From contig JAJEKV010000013.1 of assembly GCA_021234155.1 (NCBI GenBank), positions 3,964,028 through 4,028,027 on the forward strand: 64,000 nucleotides of DNA, written 5' to 3'. This document shows, in pieces, positions 1-10,767 of the stretch. Below the pieces are notes generated by a model, which searched no databases, had not been told where the DNA came from, and saw nothing but the letters and a program-made list of their open reading frames with translations. Made by a program: the position numbers and the translations under genes. Position 1 is the stretch's first letter. Each line of letters opens with the position of its first letter. The stretch comes from Isoetes taiwanensis (Eukaryota; Streptophyta; Lycopodiopsida; Isoetales; Isoetaceae).

Positions 1-780
1 TCCCTGGAAAGGGCTCGCTTTTCTGAAAAAACAAAGGGAGATAAGGTTGTATAGACGAATTCAAAGGATTAAACAGATGTAAGGAGCATACTGTTTTTCT
101 TTGCGCCCAATTCCTGCGTAAGAGAAAGTGCTACCTGCAGGCAAAAGATGGATGAAACTGGATAACCTAAAAGGTGTCCTGCCCTACGATGAACAAAAAA
201 AAAAGCTGATGCATGGAATGATCAAAACCTTTTGGCGTCTTTGATTCAGTTTGCCCATGCCCACAACTTTTTTCGATTCTCAGAACCACATGCGATAGCT
301 TTTAATACGAAGAGGTTGCCTGGATCAGCTAGACCGCCTTAATAACGCCAACTCCTATCTATGCACAAATCTCATGGGTCAAAGTCAGTCAATGTCCAAC
401 AATTGTTTGTAAGCCATTGACTTAACCATACCTTTTCAATATTAGCTTCATTTTGACTGTGTATTCTGAAAAAGACCAAGATTGTAGGAAATCATTTTTT
501 GGCCGTGTAGGAATCAATCTTTCCCTTGTGCATTAGCATCATATAGAGATGCAGAAATCTTGTTTTCTATACGACGATCTTCTTCTTATTTTTTAGAGCC
601 TTTGCATTTTCAGGAGGACTTACATTTGCATGTATATATCTTCGTCTACAAATCTATTGAGAGTAGCATATATTACAACTAGGAAATTGGCCACCTTGTG
701 TGGGCAATTCATGTGGTTGCATAGCAATATTTTTGTACTTTTCATAAATGTACATTTATTTAATTATTTCTTAGTCATTT
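1..780. other. Leading stretch, no gene recognised
   Basis: I see no reading frame with convincing protein character and no clear repeat here. The stretch ends at the AT-rich sequence just before the DUF7869-like copy that begins near 812. It may be the upstream region or an intron of that copy, but nothing in it shows this directly. Confidence 0.4.
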
Positions 781-811
781 ACTAAAAAGGGTGCAATTTA
801 TCTAGGTCAAT

Positions 812-1470
812 GATGTCCCTCCAACTCGAAATGTTGAAGAGGACAATGGTGTGCAAAATATTGATAAGGGCAATGTCAATACCAAGAATGTTGAAGAAAA
901 ACAAATAGTCCTCTATAGTAGGGTGCAATGGAGGAACAAGAAGGTCAGAATCATGCACAAGTGCAACAAGAAAATAGTAGGCCAAGGAGTCATTGTACTA
1001 GCAGATCCTGGTCAAGTTGTTAATTATGAAAGTTTAGGAATAGAATAGAATAGACAACCTTGGTATTGCAATTTCTAAGTTGGAAGACAACAAGAAAGGT
1101 AAGGGTTTGGGTGACAAGGAATGTTTTGGTTGTGTCAAGCAATTGAAGGTTCCTTGCATCATGGCGTGGCCTATAAATAGTATTCAATTTGTGGAGAATT
1201 ACCTTTTTCCAGAGTCGGTGGTTGTTGGGGATAATGATTGTCTTATCCTAATCCATTAGCAGTGGGCACCCTAAACCTAAGTAAAAGGGAAGTATCAGTA
1301 GTCACATTATCCTAGCAAGAGAGCCAAGTTAATTAGTGACACTAAACATGAGACTATGGTGAATGTTAGGGGCTCAAATTGTTGTTGGAGTGGTTGTATG
1401 CAATTCTTTACGATAGAACAATTGGTAGAAGCAAGAGTAAAGAGTATATTGTTGATGAAAGAATAGAATA
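812..1470 (+). pseudogene. DUF7869-like transposon gene, decayed copy, 5' part
   Basis: The plus strand encodes peptides that align in order with the better copy at 61.5-62.2 kb: WRNKKVRIMHKCNKKIV against WKNKKVKVKHQCNKELV, CVKQLKVPCIMAW against CIKQLEVPCIMPW, and CCW..C..F.I..LVEAR near 1380-1435. Both copies begin just after a TAG|GTCAATG sequence that looks like a splice acceptor. The copy has stops and indels, including an AATAG run near 1037-1052 where the paralogue has none. Homology stops near 1470, where a minus-strand LINE begins, and resumes near 3388. The family is discussed under the 61.5 kb entry. This copy is clearly not functional. Confidence 0.75.
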
Positions 1471-3390
1471 GAATAGAATAGTTTTTTTAACGTCCACGGA
1501 GACCAATAGGTCATGGGACCCATACAATGGGCTAGTACAATCATTACTACTAGGATTAAAAAACCCCTGCCTCGAAAGGTTTTCAAGGGAAAAACCTTTG
1601 CAGTAATGATGATACTAGACAAACAGAGATAATGACTACTGGGGGCTTAGTAATTGCAGACGTTTATCTAGAACCTCAAGTATGTATAATGCCAAGTCAT
1701 GCACAGATGGTGCTCTGAGAAGTTGTGGAAGCGTGGAATGGAATGCTAAGGTCAAAAAAATGATTCGGACTATCTCAAAAGCGGGGCAACTTCGGAAGAG
1801 TATGGCTTTCATCTTCAATAACTCAGAATCGGCAACGGGCACATAGTCACAAGCTCCTCGCGGCAATTGCGGTCGCTCCCATCTACTGTCTCAATCCGTA
1901 GTAGCTGTGGGACCCCGTGCGAATTGATGCAATAGCTACAAGCTTTTTCTGGACAATGAAGCAAGCAAATAAGCTTGGGGCCCTTGTGCCAAGGTGGGAT
2001 TTATGTGTGCATGATAATGACCGTTTTTCACTTGGGTCAAAAGTAGCTGCGTCCCATATCTTTTTTGAAAAAGCGACCATTGAGATATTGTTGCAAAAGC
2101 TCGGGATCGAAGGCGGCAAGCATCGAGGCGGTGCTCGGTTGCACAGCCCAGCGGGCAAACCATGTAGTGCAATGCTCTTTCCAACATGTCGTTTCAAGCG
2201 AGGAGATTGACCATGGCAAGTGCAAGAACGGGATACCTAACATCATCCATGTGGTGCACCTTGCGGATATAGTGGAGATGGCGCTTCATGGCGAGAATGT
2301 TGAAGAGGCCAAAAACACATCTCTTGTAAAAAGAATAGCATAGGGCACCGTTGTTTTAACTCAGAGGTTTGTAAGTGAGAAAGGACTTTTGCACCCGCTC
2401 CAAGCTCTCCCAAGCACTAGCACTAATGGCGAGGTCCCCCACACTTTGAACCATACAATAAAACAGGCTCTACCAAAGCCCCGAAACAAGTGGGCTTTCC
2501 GTGGCCAATCATGAATTCTGTAGCGAAAACAATTGTTTTGCATTGCATAGAGTGCTCTCCATCCAGTGACCACCCGCTTGGTAATACACTTTGTTCCCAA
2601 AGTGTGTTCTTACGAGAATTCTACACCAAGATACTTGTAGCTATCTACAACTTCAACCAGCGGCTATCATAGTGCATAGGGGAACATTGTGACAAGAAGA
2701 TTGAACTACCAAAAGCTTGGTCTTTTGGAGATTAACTCTGTGCACTGTGTTCTCACAAAAGCTGTGCGAGCATGTAAATGTTCTTTGCATACTAGCGGCG
2801 GTATGTGCGAAGTGAAACATCATCGCGATACATAAGTTGCCTAATGATATAGTGTGCCAAATGTGGACCTCCGCCGCCATGATTATCAAGCCATTCTTCC
2901 AATTGATCAATGTACAAGCCAAAGAGTGTAGGAGATAAAGGGCAACCCGGCGAACTCCAATATTGCTAGTGATTTGAGTACACGATCTTTGGAAATTTAG
3001 CAAAAACCCTTTCATAAAGCCGATAAACTGCATTTTGAAGATCTTGTGGAACCCCAAGTGCCTGCAAACGCTGCCAAAGAAGCTCGCGTGGTACTGTATC
3101 AAAAGCAGAAGTAAAATCCACAAAGCATACCTACAATGATTATCAAGCCATTCTTCCAATTGATCAATGTACAAGCCAAAGAGTGTAGGAGATAAAGGGC
3201 AACCCTGACGAACTCCAATATTGCTAGTGATTTGAGTACCTGATGCTGGAAATTTAGCAAAAACCCTTTCATAAAGCCGATAAAACCGCATTTTGAAGAT
3301 CTTGTGGAACCCAAGTGCGCAAAGCGGCGCCAAAGAAGCTAAAGCGTGTAATCTTGTATCAAAAGCAGAAGTAAAATCCACAAAGCATAC
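1467..3390 (-). mobile_element. 5'-truncated LINE inserted in the transposon gene
   Basis: This is a non-LTR retrotransposon read from about 3390 down to 1467. It starts inside the reverse transcriptase (FVDFTSAFDT, then VRQGCPLSPTLFGLYIDQL), passes through a degenerate post-RT region (GWRALYAMQNNC, then a decayed version of the usual LYG.E.WG motif near 2480-2560), and ends with an (AATAG)n run at about 1467-1486, which is (CTATT)n on the coding strand. The plus-strand LINE ending near 22,134 has the same kind of pentamer tail, so the two may be related. The 5' truncation is typical of target-primed reverse transcription. The element interrupts a gene whose two halves align to one continuous stretch of the 62.0-62.15 kb paralogue. 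Several stops and frameshifts make it inactive. Confidence 0.8.
2653..3390 (-). pseudogene. LINE reverse transcriptase fragment, partly duplicated
   Basis: This is the RT portion of the LINE above. Visible motifs are DFTSAFDT (RT block with the first catalytic Asp) and GVRQGCPLSPTLFGLYIDQLEEW (finger/palm region). The YADD block is not preserved. The block carrying the RQGCPLSP motif appears twice because about 258 bp is tandemly duplicated, and the second copy is frameshifted. No complete polymerase can be encoded. Confidence 0.75.
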
Positions 3391-3395
3391 CTACA
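2879..3395. repeat. 258-bp tandem duplication inside the LINE
   Basis: The sequence beginning ATGATTATCAAGCCATTC at 2879 recurs at 3136, and CAAAGCATACCTACA at 3121-3135 recurs at 3381-3395. The spacing is about 257-260 bp. The copies differ by a few substitutions and indels, so the duplication is not recent. Confidence 0.85.
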
Positions 3396-3432
3396 TGTAC
3401 ACAATTTTCGAGCGTGCAATTCAGGATGAAAA
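3388..3432 (+). pseudogene. DUF7869-like transposon gene, continuation after the LINE
   Basis: The plus-strand peptide TYMYTIFERAIQDEK matches TYMYSIHELALQDEK of the 62.1 kb copy, which there directly follows the sequence found at 1450-1470. This marks the right edge of the LINE insertion near 3388-3392. Homology to the transposon gene ends at the A-run near 3425-3432, where sequence similar to 52,935-52,990 begins. Confidence 0.7.
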
Positions 3433-3485
3433 AAAAAACCATCATTCAATTAAATTGGGATTATGTCTATTCCAAAATCACGTCG
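3430..3485. repeat. Boundary sequence shared with 52,935-52,990
   Basis: CCATCATTCAATTAAATTGG and the following TTATGTCTATTCCAAAA.CACG match the plus strand at 52,940-52,990 with few differences. To the left of both copies the sequences are unrelated. To the right both lead into a minus-strand HAD-like gene. This is what the end of a repeated element would look like, although no matching inverted end was found. Confidence 0.5.
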
Positions 3486-3772
3486 TATAAGCCGATTATT
3501 TACGTTTGTATTGATTTAATCAATATTTTTGCACTGTGTTCATTTTCAGCCTGGGAATATGCATTTTGTGTTGAAATTGAAGCACATTCTAAAATATGAT
3601 GCAATTCACCCATATTATGACTGAATGCTGGCAACATGAAAAATAAAAAATTGCATATTATTTTATACCATCATGGACGATTACAAAATTTATAGAATAT
3701 ATATAAAATAAGAAGCCTTTTTTAATAAATAACAGCAAGCAATTGGCTACAAAACAAATATTTTCGTAGTAC

Positions 3773-3793
3773 AAATCGCGCCTGGCGCGATTT
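3773..3793. repeat. Perfect 21-bp GC-rich palindrome
   Basis: AAATCGCGCC, one T, then its exact reverse complement GGCGCGATTT. It is the most regular member of the palindrome family that is dense at 53.8-59.9 kb. It lies downstream of the minus-strand HAD-like fragment, between that fragment's candidate 3' exon and the element boundary near 3430. Confidence 0.85.
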
Positions 3794-3838
3794 TGTTGGT
3801 ATAAATATAGCATAATCAGACAACATAAATGCCAAAAA

Positions 3839-4051
3839 CTATTGTGATTCATCGTCAACAGGTGCTTCAGAGATCCTTTCGATCGTGAACAAACCATGCT
3901 CTGGATTCCATAGAAGATGGATCATAACATCGAAGGGATCAGGATAGAAGCAGACATGATTCATAGCAACAACAGTCAGCCAGTCTTCAAGTTCTATGCC
4001 TTGCTGATGGCACCTACAGAGGTCCTCATGGTTCATCTTGCAGGTAATGGA
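3839..4051 (-). CDS. Candidate 3' exon, unrecognised protein
   Basis: A minus-strand frame closes with a stop at 3839. It can be read back to an acceptor-like CCTGCAAG near 4045. Its peptide (MNHEDLCRCHQQGIELEDWL, later VCFYPDPFDVMIHLLWNP) has ordinary codon content and no low complexity. It lies downstream of the HAD-like fragment on the same strand and could be that gene's last exon or part of another gene. I recognise no domain. No similar exon is seen after the other HAD copy at 53.2 kb. Confidence 0.35.
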   Translation of the reverse strand, partial: SITCKMNHEDLCRCHQQGIELEDWLTVVAMNHVCFYPDPFDVMIHLLWNPEHGLFTIERISEAPVDDESQ

Positions 4052-4405
4052 ATCACGATCAGAAGCAGAATGTACCATAACAAGAAGAAGCAGGGGGAGG
4101 CCAAAGTCGATGCCTTGGCAATTTGATGCATATCTATTTATACCCACCAAAATTATTGACGGTATATACATACAAATTATTGGACGTAATATAGCAAATT
4201 ATATACATAATAGAATAATACAATATGTATATAGAACCAATAATGCTGCTACAATTGGATTTCGTCTCTACTAATTAGACAAGATGAATGCCATAAAGCA
4301 TTGCAAAGTTATTTTACAATAATACAATATATATTCAAAACTTTTGTGTAAAGCATATTTCATATTCAAAACATTTGTATAAAGTATATTTTCGGTTTAC
4401 ATTTA

Positions 4406-4811
4406 TCAAAATAGTTTTGTTTTTAGAACAATTTTCTCAAGATCCCTGTCAATTTCCCCCGTCCGATTAAGGTGCGGGTATAGTTTCTGTATGTCTTCGG
4501 CCGATTTTCCTAATGATATTTCTTGCAAGACACTGCTAAAACGAAGTAGAAAATCATATGTGCTAAAAATATCAGGATGATAAGATGGCGGATTTAATGA
4601 CTGTGACTGATTGAAGCAACATTTGAGGGCATCATCATCAATCATGATGATGCTTTCCATTTCCTCCACCTAGAGCATAAACATATATGGTACGCATTTC
4701 AAATGGTTTCTGCACATACCATGACTTATCAAAACTTCCTTTCAGTAACGTTCTGCATAGCACACCATTCAAATCAAAGACCAGTATTTTTGGGGAAGCC
4801 GAATTATATCT
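4406..4811 (-). pseudogene. HAD/FCP1-like domain, second copy, internally deleted
   Basis: After an acceptor-like TTGCTTTAG at 4812-4820, the minus strand reads ILVFDLNGVLCRTLLK, matching IIVFDLNGVLCKTFPK of the 53.2-53.8 kb gene. A second match is IIMIDDDALKCCFNQSQSLN to IIIVDDDALKCFYNQGQALN, and the tail follows colinearly to a stop at 4406. About 80 residues present in the other copy, including the WSS motif II region, are missing near 4670-4730. The HAD nucleophile loop reads DLN instead of the usual DxD in both copies. The deletion and frame problems make this copy nonfunctional. Its upstream intron contains two palindromes (next entry). Confidence 0.8.
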
Positions 4812-4850
4812 CTAAAGCAAACAGATACGTATGAGAAGAAAGAAATAAAG

Positions 4851-4945
4851 AAATCGCACCTGCCGCGATTTATATAAAGAAGCAAGTCAATAAATTCTAA
4901 AAATGTGAAACCCAAAGGAAAATCTAAATCGCGCCAGGCGCTATT
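4851..4945. repeat. Pair of GC-rich palindromes upstream of the HAD exon
   Basis: AAATCGCACCTGCCGCGATT at 4851 and AAATCGCGCCAGGCGCTATT at 4926 are imperfect copies of the palindrome at 3773. On the minus strand they sit in the putative intron just upstream of the HAD exon, as a similar pair does in the paralogous intron at 53,838-53,946. Confidence 0.7.
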
Positions 4946-4949
4946 CATA

Positions 4950-7900
4950 TCAATATATTTTGGCCTTCATAGTGTTTTATGCACAATTCAATATCTTGTT
5001 CTATATTCCAAAATAACATAAATGATCTACTTAGATGAAGAAAACAATACCTAGCTCGTCTCTTATTTTTCAAGGCCATGTAGTACTTTTGGCCACGTAT
5101 TTGACATGGTTGCATTGTGAAACAAATCCCAATCTAAACTATTCAAACTATTGTTTGGACTCGAAATAACTTTGCATTTAAACCGCCACACCAGAGGTCA
5201 CGGGTTTAAGTATGGCCATCATTGGTCAGTTATGAGGACCTAGAAATCCATTGCTCTGAGGTTACAGATTCAAGTATGACCAACCGGTCCCATGGCAGAG
5301 ACCTTAAATCAACCATATGTACTGGATAATCACATGCAAGTAGCTCCTAGCATAAGGCATCATGGCTAGATAGTGGATTGGCTTCCATGTGATATATAGA
5401 ATGTGATGTATCTATTGTACTCATGATGTAATGGTGAATAGATTGACGCCCTTCAACAAAAAAAAGGGGGGATAAATACATAAAGTATATGATCAAACTA
5501 TTGAAACCTCTGAGAACCTATCGTAAAAATTTCAACCCATTTGCATTTTTGTTCAAATAATATTCAACTTATAGATTGTTCTCTTTATATCTCGCCTTAA
5601 CAAAAAAAACCTCCTCTTCATTTTCCTAAGCACCCCGATGTAATGAAAATGAAATATTGTTGAAGAATGCGAAGGAAATAAGACTTATAAAAATTTTGTT
5701 TTGCTTGGTGAAAAGGACTTACCCAAATTATTCTATCTTCTATTGGGCACTTGAATATGTTATAAGGCCATATTCTATCTTGTATTGGACAACTTGAATA
5801 TATGATAAGGCGATGTTTGCATTGTTAGCATTCTTGGACGCTTTGGAAAATGTCTCAATGTGTTGATTTCATCTGTTATTTTCCATAAATTTTATTTGTA
5901 ACTAATAGAATTGCTTGAGATCAAAATATACCCATGGTAAATACGAAAATGTTTTTAGCGTTGCAAAAGATATAGTTTTATTAACTTTATATGTACAAGA
6001 AACTTATGCTGCCCTAGCGGCCTTGCAACGTTCTCTTCCCCTTGGCATTTTGCGAAAATGACATGGTCGCAAAGCTTCGGGTGCATCTAAATCAAATCAG
6101 AGAAATCGTAAAATGAAGAGTTAAAGGGATCTTAGCATCATATGTTTTATGGCGGATATATCTATAGATCGGCTTCCATTGCCAAAAGCTCCTTAAAGGC
6201 GGCTCATCTGCGATTAAAAAAGACCCGGAGAAAGCGGACATAGATCAAAATATTTGGCTTGAAATGCAAGCGCTTTAACCGTTTGGTCTGAAATATGAAT
6301 GGGCTCAGGATTTAAACATCACATTCTCAGACAACCTTTATAAATGAGCAGTCAGGGCTCTGAGCATTATTTCGGGTTATTTCCTAAATTGTATAGGCAA
6401 GACCCATTTTCATAAAAGCGAAGAAGAACAACTCAAGGCCCCTTCGATATTGTCTATGATGCGCCTAACTTATGTGCTAAGGCCCGCGGTTCAATAAAAC
6501 CTATCGAAGCTAAGCCCACGGATCGGCAAAACCCGGTTTCATTCTTTGCAAAAAAACATCGGTTCGTTGTTATTTGTTTTGCGAGACCTATTTTTCTGTT
6601 CGATGTTCGCAGACTTCCTATTATATACAATTTCAAATGTGACTAAGATGACAATAAAATATGCAATGCTTCGATTTCAAAAGCAAAATGGTACATGCAA
6701 TAGCCTACTCAGCAGCGATGATAAATGTCCCTCATTCCATTGTGGACTTTCATCCCTTCATTGTAGCGCATTTCAGGAACAATGCTTTCTGAATTTCTGA
6801 CGTTCAATATATAGGATAAATAAAACTTGAATACGCTTGGATGCATCTGATCCTTTTGGAAGAATGTCACAGGATGGTACAAAGCACAAGATAATACAAC
6901 ATGCCAGATGGAAAAGGAAATCCCATGTCTTCAAATATGTTGCGCTTGTTGCAACTATTTGCACCAGATACCGCATGTTTCAGACCTTAATGTGGGAAAA
7001 GCAATGTTGTGTCGTGAAACCCCTTTACGGTTTCATTACAAAGCACGTGGGAAAAGTCACTCACAGGTGTGTCTTCAAGATGCACTTTTGAAATTGGATT
7101 ACGACGCTACATAATCTTTGTTGCTATTATGCCTTGCAACAATTACCAAGGAATTGATTATTATAGCTTTGGAGCGATGCGTTTACAATTTTAATATCAC
7201 GGTATGGCTTATCACTTTTGTCGGTTTTGACCTTCTCAATAGCACGCAATTAATGAATCTTTGGTGAATACCAAAATATGGCTGGTTATTTGCAATAATG
7301 GATGCAAGAACACTTACACGCAACGCGTCAGTTCCTTTCACAACGTCCAAACCACGGTATGCTTGTTGTCCAACCAAGGTGTGGCAACTGTTGTAATAAA
7401 AATTGTGACCCATTTGTGTTTGGTCCGGCATTTGCCATAGAAGCGGTAAAAGGCGGTAAAAGGCGGTCATCTTGGGAGGTGTGGATGGTAGGAAGATATT
7501 AGAAAATCACAAAACCGTTCACATTAACTAATGGCATTAAAAAACCTTTTGTGGAACTTCGTCTTCAAACTTCGCCTCCCCATACCGATTGGCCACGGTT
7601 CCATCACCTAAAGAATCTCCGGTTTGCACCATAAAACCTTTGATTACAGATGGAAAATAAGATTATCATAGTATCCATTTACGCAATGTGTAGTGAAGTT
7701 TTCAACCGTCCTTGGACACTCCTCAGGTATAACCTTATATGAATATTTCCCAATGTGGTATGCAAAATTTTGCAAGCCATAAGGCATATCATGATCAATA
7801 GCATGCAACAATCATCTAATGTTTCAAGAGAAAGATTTTGTTGTTTTTGTTCAAAACTCATTGCAACATACTTTTGATACTAGGCATGCATTCTTTAATT

Positions 7901-8750
7901 AAATTGTTGTTTTGTCTGCCATGAGCAGCACCTAAACATCTACCAAAATACGTAGTACTGATAAATTTGGCGTCCCAGAAAAATAAAAATGCCTACCACA
8001 TTGTCAGGCAAAGATGTCGATGTACTCTTCCCAATATCCGCTATTGCCATGAGCTCCTCCGCTGGAGGCTTCTCATTGAAAATGTCCCTCCCTTTTGTAG
8101 CATCTTGACCTCCTCAAGTTCCCTGCGGGTTTGTATGAGAATGTATATCGAGGGATAAGATGACGAGCGGCATTGTGGATTGCTAGACTTCATATTAAGA
8201 TGCGAGAGGACAAAACCGGGCATATGTGAACCAAAGGGAGCCATCATTTGGACGAAATGAAGCATATTACAAAAAAGGCCGTTGTGCCTTTACTTTGGAA
8301 GGAAATCGCCGCAGAGGACATGGACGTAGATGCAGTATGCAAAATTTCTTTGCTTCATCCCTAATCTATACATGCCATCAAGCGGAGGAGACTGCATTCG
8401 CCAAGCGTCGCCCAGTTCCATGCAAATAAAGATCCAAGAATCCAGACTTTGCTTCCAAGCAAAGTAATCACACATTCTATTACCGCCATGGCGGCGATGT
8501 GTGTGAGCGAAGTTGGCGGAATGGAAGCGAGAGGAAGTGGAGATCGAGAGCATTTGACCGAAGCGGGTGATTCTTTTGAAACGAAGCGTGGCATCCCTTG
8601 ATTTTTTTTCTTTTTTGAATTTGGAAATGCAAAAGGAACATACGTGTCGACCCCACGGCTATCCTCAGCCCAGAAAAAATAGCTTCTTAATTTTTAAGAA
8701 CAGAAATGTTACTGCTTTATATATGGTATGAATTTTATAAATATGTGTTA
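4950..8750. other. Gene-poor stretch
   Basis: No recognisable gene. There are many short frames on both strands, but none shows a domain I know. On the minus strand, 6010-6080 reads a short basic peptide ending MPRGRERCKAARAA then stop, and 7183-7470 gives 95 open residues of unknown nature. Either could be an exon or chance. A 42-bp tandem repeat lies at 5729-5814. A plausible identity is ancient transposon sequence. Confidence 0.4.
5729..5814. repeat. 42-bp tandem repeat, two copies
   Basis: TATTCTATCTTCTATTGG at 5729 is followed by a similar unit TATTCTATCTTGTATTGG at 5771. Both continue through ACTTGAATAT and GATAAGGC-like sequence. The copies differ by several changes. Confidence 0.7.
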
Positions 8751-8799
8751 CCTTCTCTGAATTTTACCTTCTCTGAATTCAAACCTTCTCTGAATTTTA
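8751..8799. repeat. Short tandem repeat next to the copia end
   Basis: ACCTTCTCTGAATT occurs three times within about 50 bp. It lies just outside the last recognisable coding sequence of the copia element, where a 3' LTR would be expected. I do not see an LTR there. Confidence 0.7.
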
Positions 8800-8811
8800 T
8801 AAATTTGTTTT

Positions 8812-10590
8812 CAGTCAATGCCTTTGTGAGCGCGTCTGCTATTTGATTTGATGTGCTTATGTACTCCATCTCAATGTATTTCTTTGCTGCCAGATCTCTG
8901 AATAAAGTGCATGTTTAACTCTATATGCTTGGTCCTTTCATGATCAACTGAATTTTTAACAGTAGCCATACAACTTTGACTATCTGTTAAAATCTTTGTA
9001 GCCTCTGTTTGAATACACCCTAGTTCTTCTAAGAGTCTTCTAAGCCAAACCACTTCCTTAGATGCTAAAGAAGCAGCAGAATATTCTGCCTTAGCTGAAG
9101 ACATTGCCACTGCACTTTGTTTCTTTGTTTTCCAAGTTATAGCTCCATCTGCTAAAAAAAATAACATATCCAGAGGTTGATTTCCTCATGCCTAGGTCCC
9201 CTCTCCAATCTGCATCACTGTATGCTTCCATCTTCAGATTTGAACTATTAAAGTTAATTCCAAAATTTCTGGTCCCCTTTAGATACCTCAAGATTCTTTT
9301 CCTTGCTATCCAATGTTCCTTGCTGGGATTGTGATATCTCCTACTCAAAATGTTTACGACATAAGTTATGTCAGGACGAGTGTTATTTGATAAATATAAT
9401 AAGCAACCAACAAGTGCTCTGTATGGTATGTCTTCCATCTCCTTTATCTCTGACTCACTTAAAGGAGTATCAACAGTCAAATTGTGCCCAGGAACCATAG
9501 GTTGACTGTATTGGCATCAGATAAATTGAACCTCTTCAGCATATTATCAATATGCTTACTTTGTTTTAGATGTAACTCTTGTTTGTCCCTGTTTCTTACC
9601 ACATCTATATCCAAAAATTTCTGCAATTCTCCAAGATCTAAAATGTGAAAACGTTTCTTCAAAGTTTCTTTGCAGTAATTAAGTACATCAAGGCAATTTG
9701 CAGCTATAATATAATCATCTATATAGAGTGCTATAATGAAAAATTTTGTATCATCCTTATACATATACAAGTTCCCATCATTGCTGAGTTTCTCAAACCT
9801 TTGTTCTCTAAGAAAATTATCTATGCAAAAATACCATTCTCTGGGTGCTTGCTTGATGCCGTAAACAGCACGTTTTAGTTGCTAAATGTTATTACTTTCA
9901 GTCACAATCCCAGGTGGTGGTTTTATGTAGATATCTTCATCAACTTTAGCATTCAAAAAAGCTGTTTTGACATCCATGTGATGCAATTTCAGTTTCCAAG
10001 CTGTTCCCAAAGCCAATAAAACTCTTATGCTTGTAAGTTTAACATTGGAGAATAAGTTTCATTATAATCTCGACCTTTTCTTTGAGTAAATCCTTTTGCC
10101 ACTAGTCTTACCTTGAATTTTTTACTTCCATCTGCACATGTTTTAATTTTAAAGATCCATTTACTTCCAATAGCAATTTTTCCATCTGGTAGATCTCCAA
10201 CCTCATAAGTTCCAGTGTTTTTGAATGAATTCAATTCCTCCTCCATTGCATTCAACCATTTTTCCTTGTCTTCAGATTTCAAGACATCTTCAAAGGTTTG
10301 TGGAATCATTGTGTCCTCCAAGATAGCCATGATTTGTTCTACTTCTTCCTCTGCTGTCACTGATCTGTTTTATACAGTCTTTTGCTTTTTCCAGTTGCAT
10401 CTCTCCCATATGTGTTATTATCAACCTGATCTTCGTCTAATAGTTTCTCTACTTGAGTTTTCCTCTTTCTAGGTATATGACCCTCAATGTGTTCAATTTC
10501 AGTGGCGGCCCCATCAGATCTGTCAGTTTCTACAATTTTCAAGCCATCATTTAATTCCTCATCAGATTCATAATCAGCTATCTGTGTCAT
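8812..10590 (-). pseudogene. Copia reverse transcriptase and RNase H
   Basis: The linker at 10,357-10,590 is acidic. RT begins KWLNAMEEELNSFKNTGTYE, followed by GSKWIFKIK and RLVAKGFTQRKGRDY. DVKTAFLNA (first Asp) and AVYGIKQAPREW are in a frame not open as one piece, with a TAG just before QLKRAVYG. ALYIDDYIIA is the catalytic box, with I for the usual V. RNase H carries SDADWRGD, RKSTSGY, AMSSAKAEY and HIELNMHFI, and ends QIADALTKAL near 8812. There are at least four frame breaks. Confidence 0.88.
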
Positions 10591-10767
10591 TCTTTTTGAA
10601 TTGGTTTCTTCCTTTCTCTTTGGTATTTATGTCTTGCATATATTCATGTCTTCATATAACACTTCTTCCTTAAATAAAACATCTCTGCTTATCACTATTG
10701 ATCTATTCTCTGGAATAAATATTCTATATCCTTTTGACCCACTGTCATAGCCTACTAAATAGCCAAT

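Noticed and set aside
9303-10472. Plus-strand frames within the copia region
   Set aside because: Shadows of the well-supported minus-strand reverse transcriptase and RNase H.
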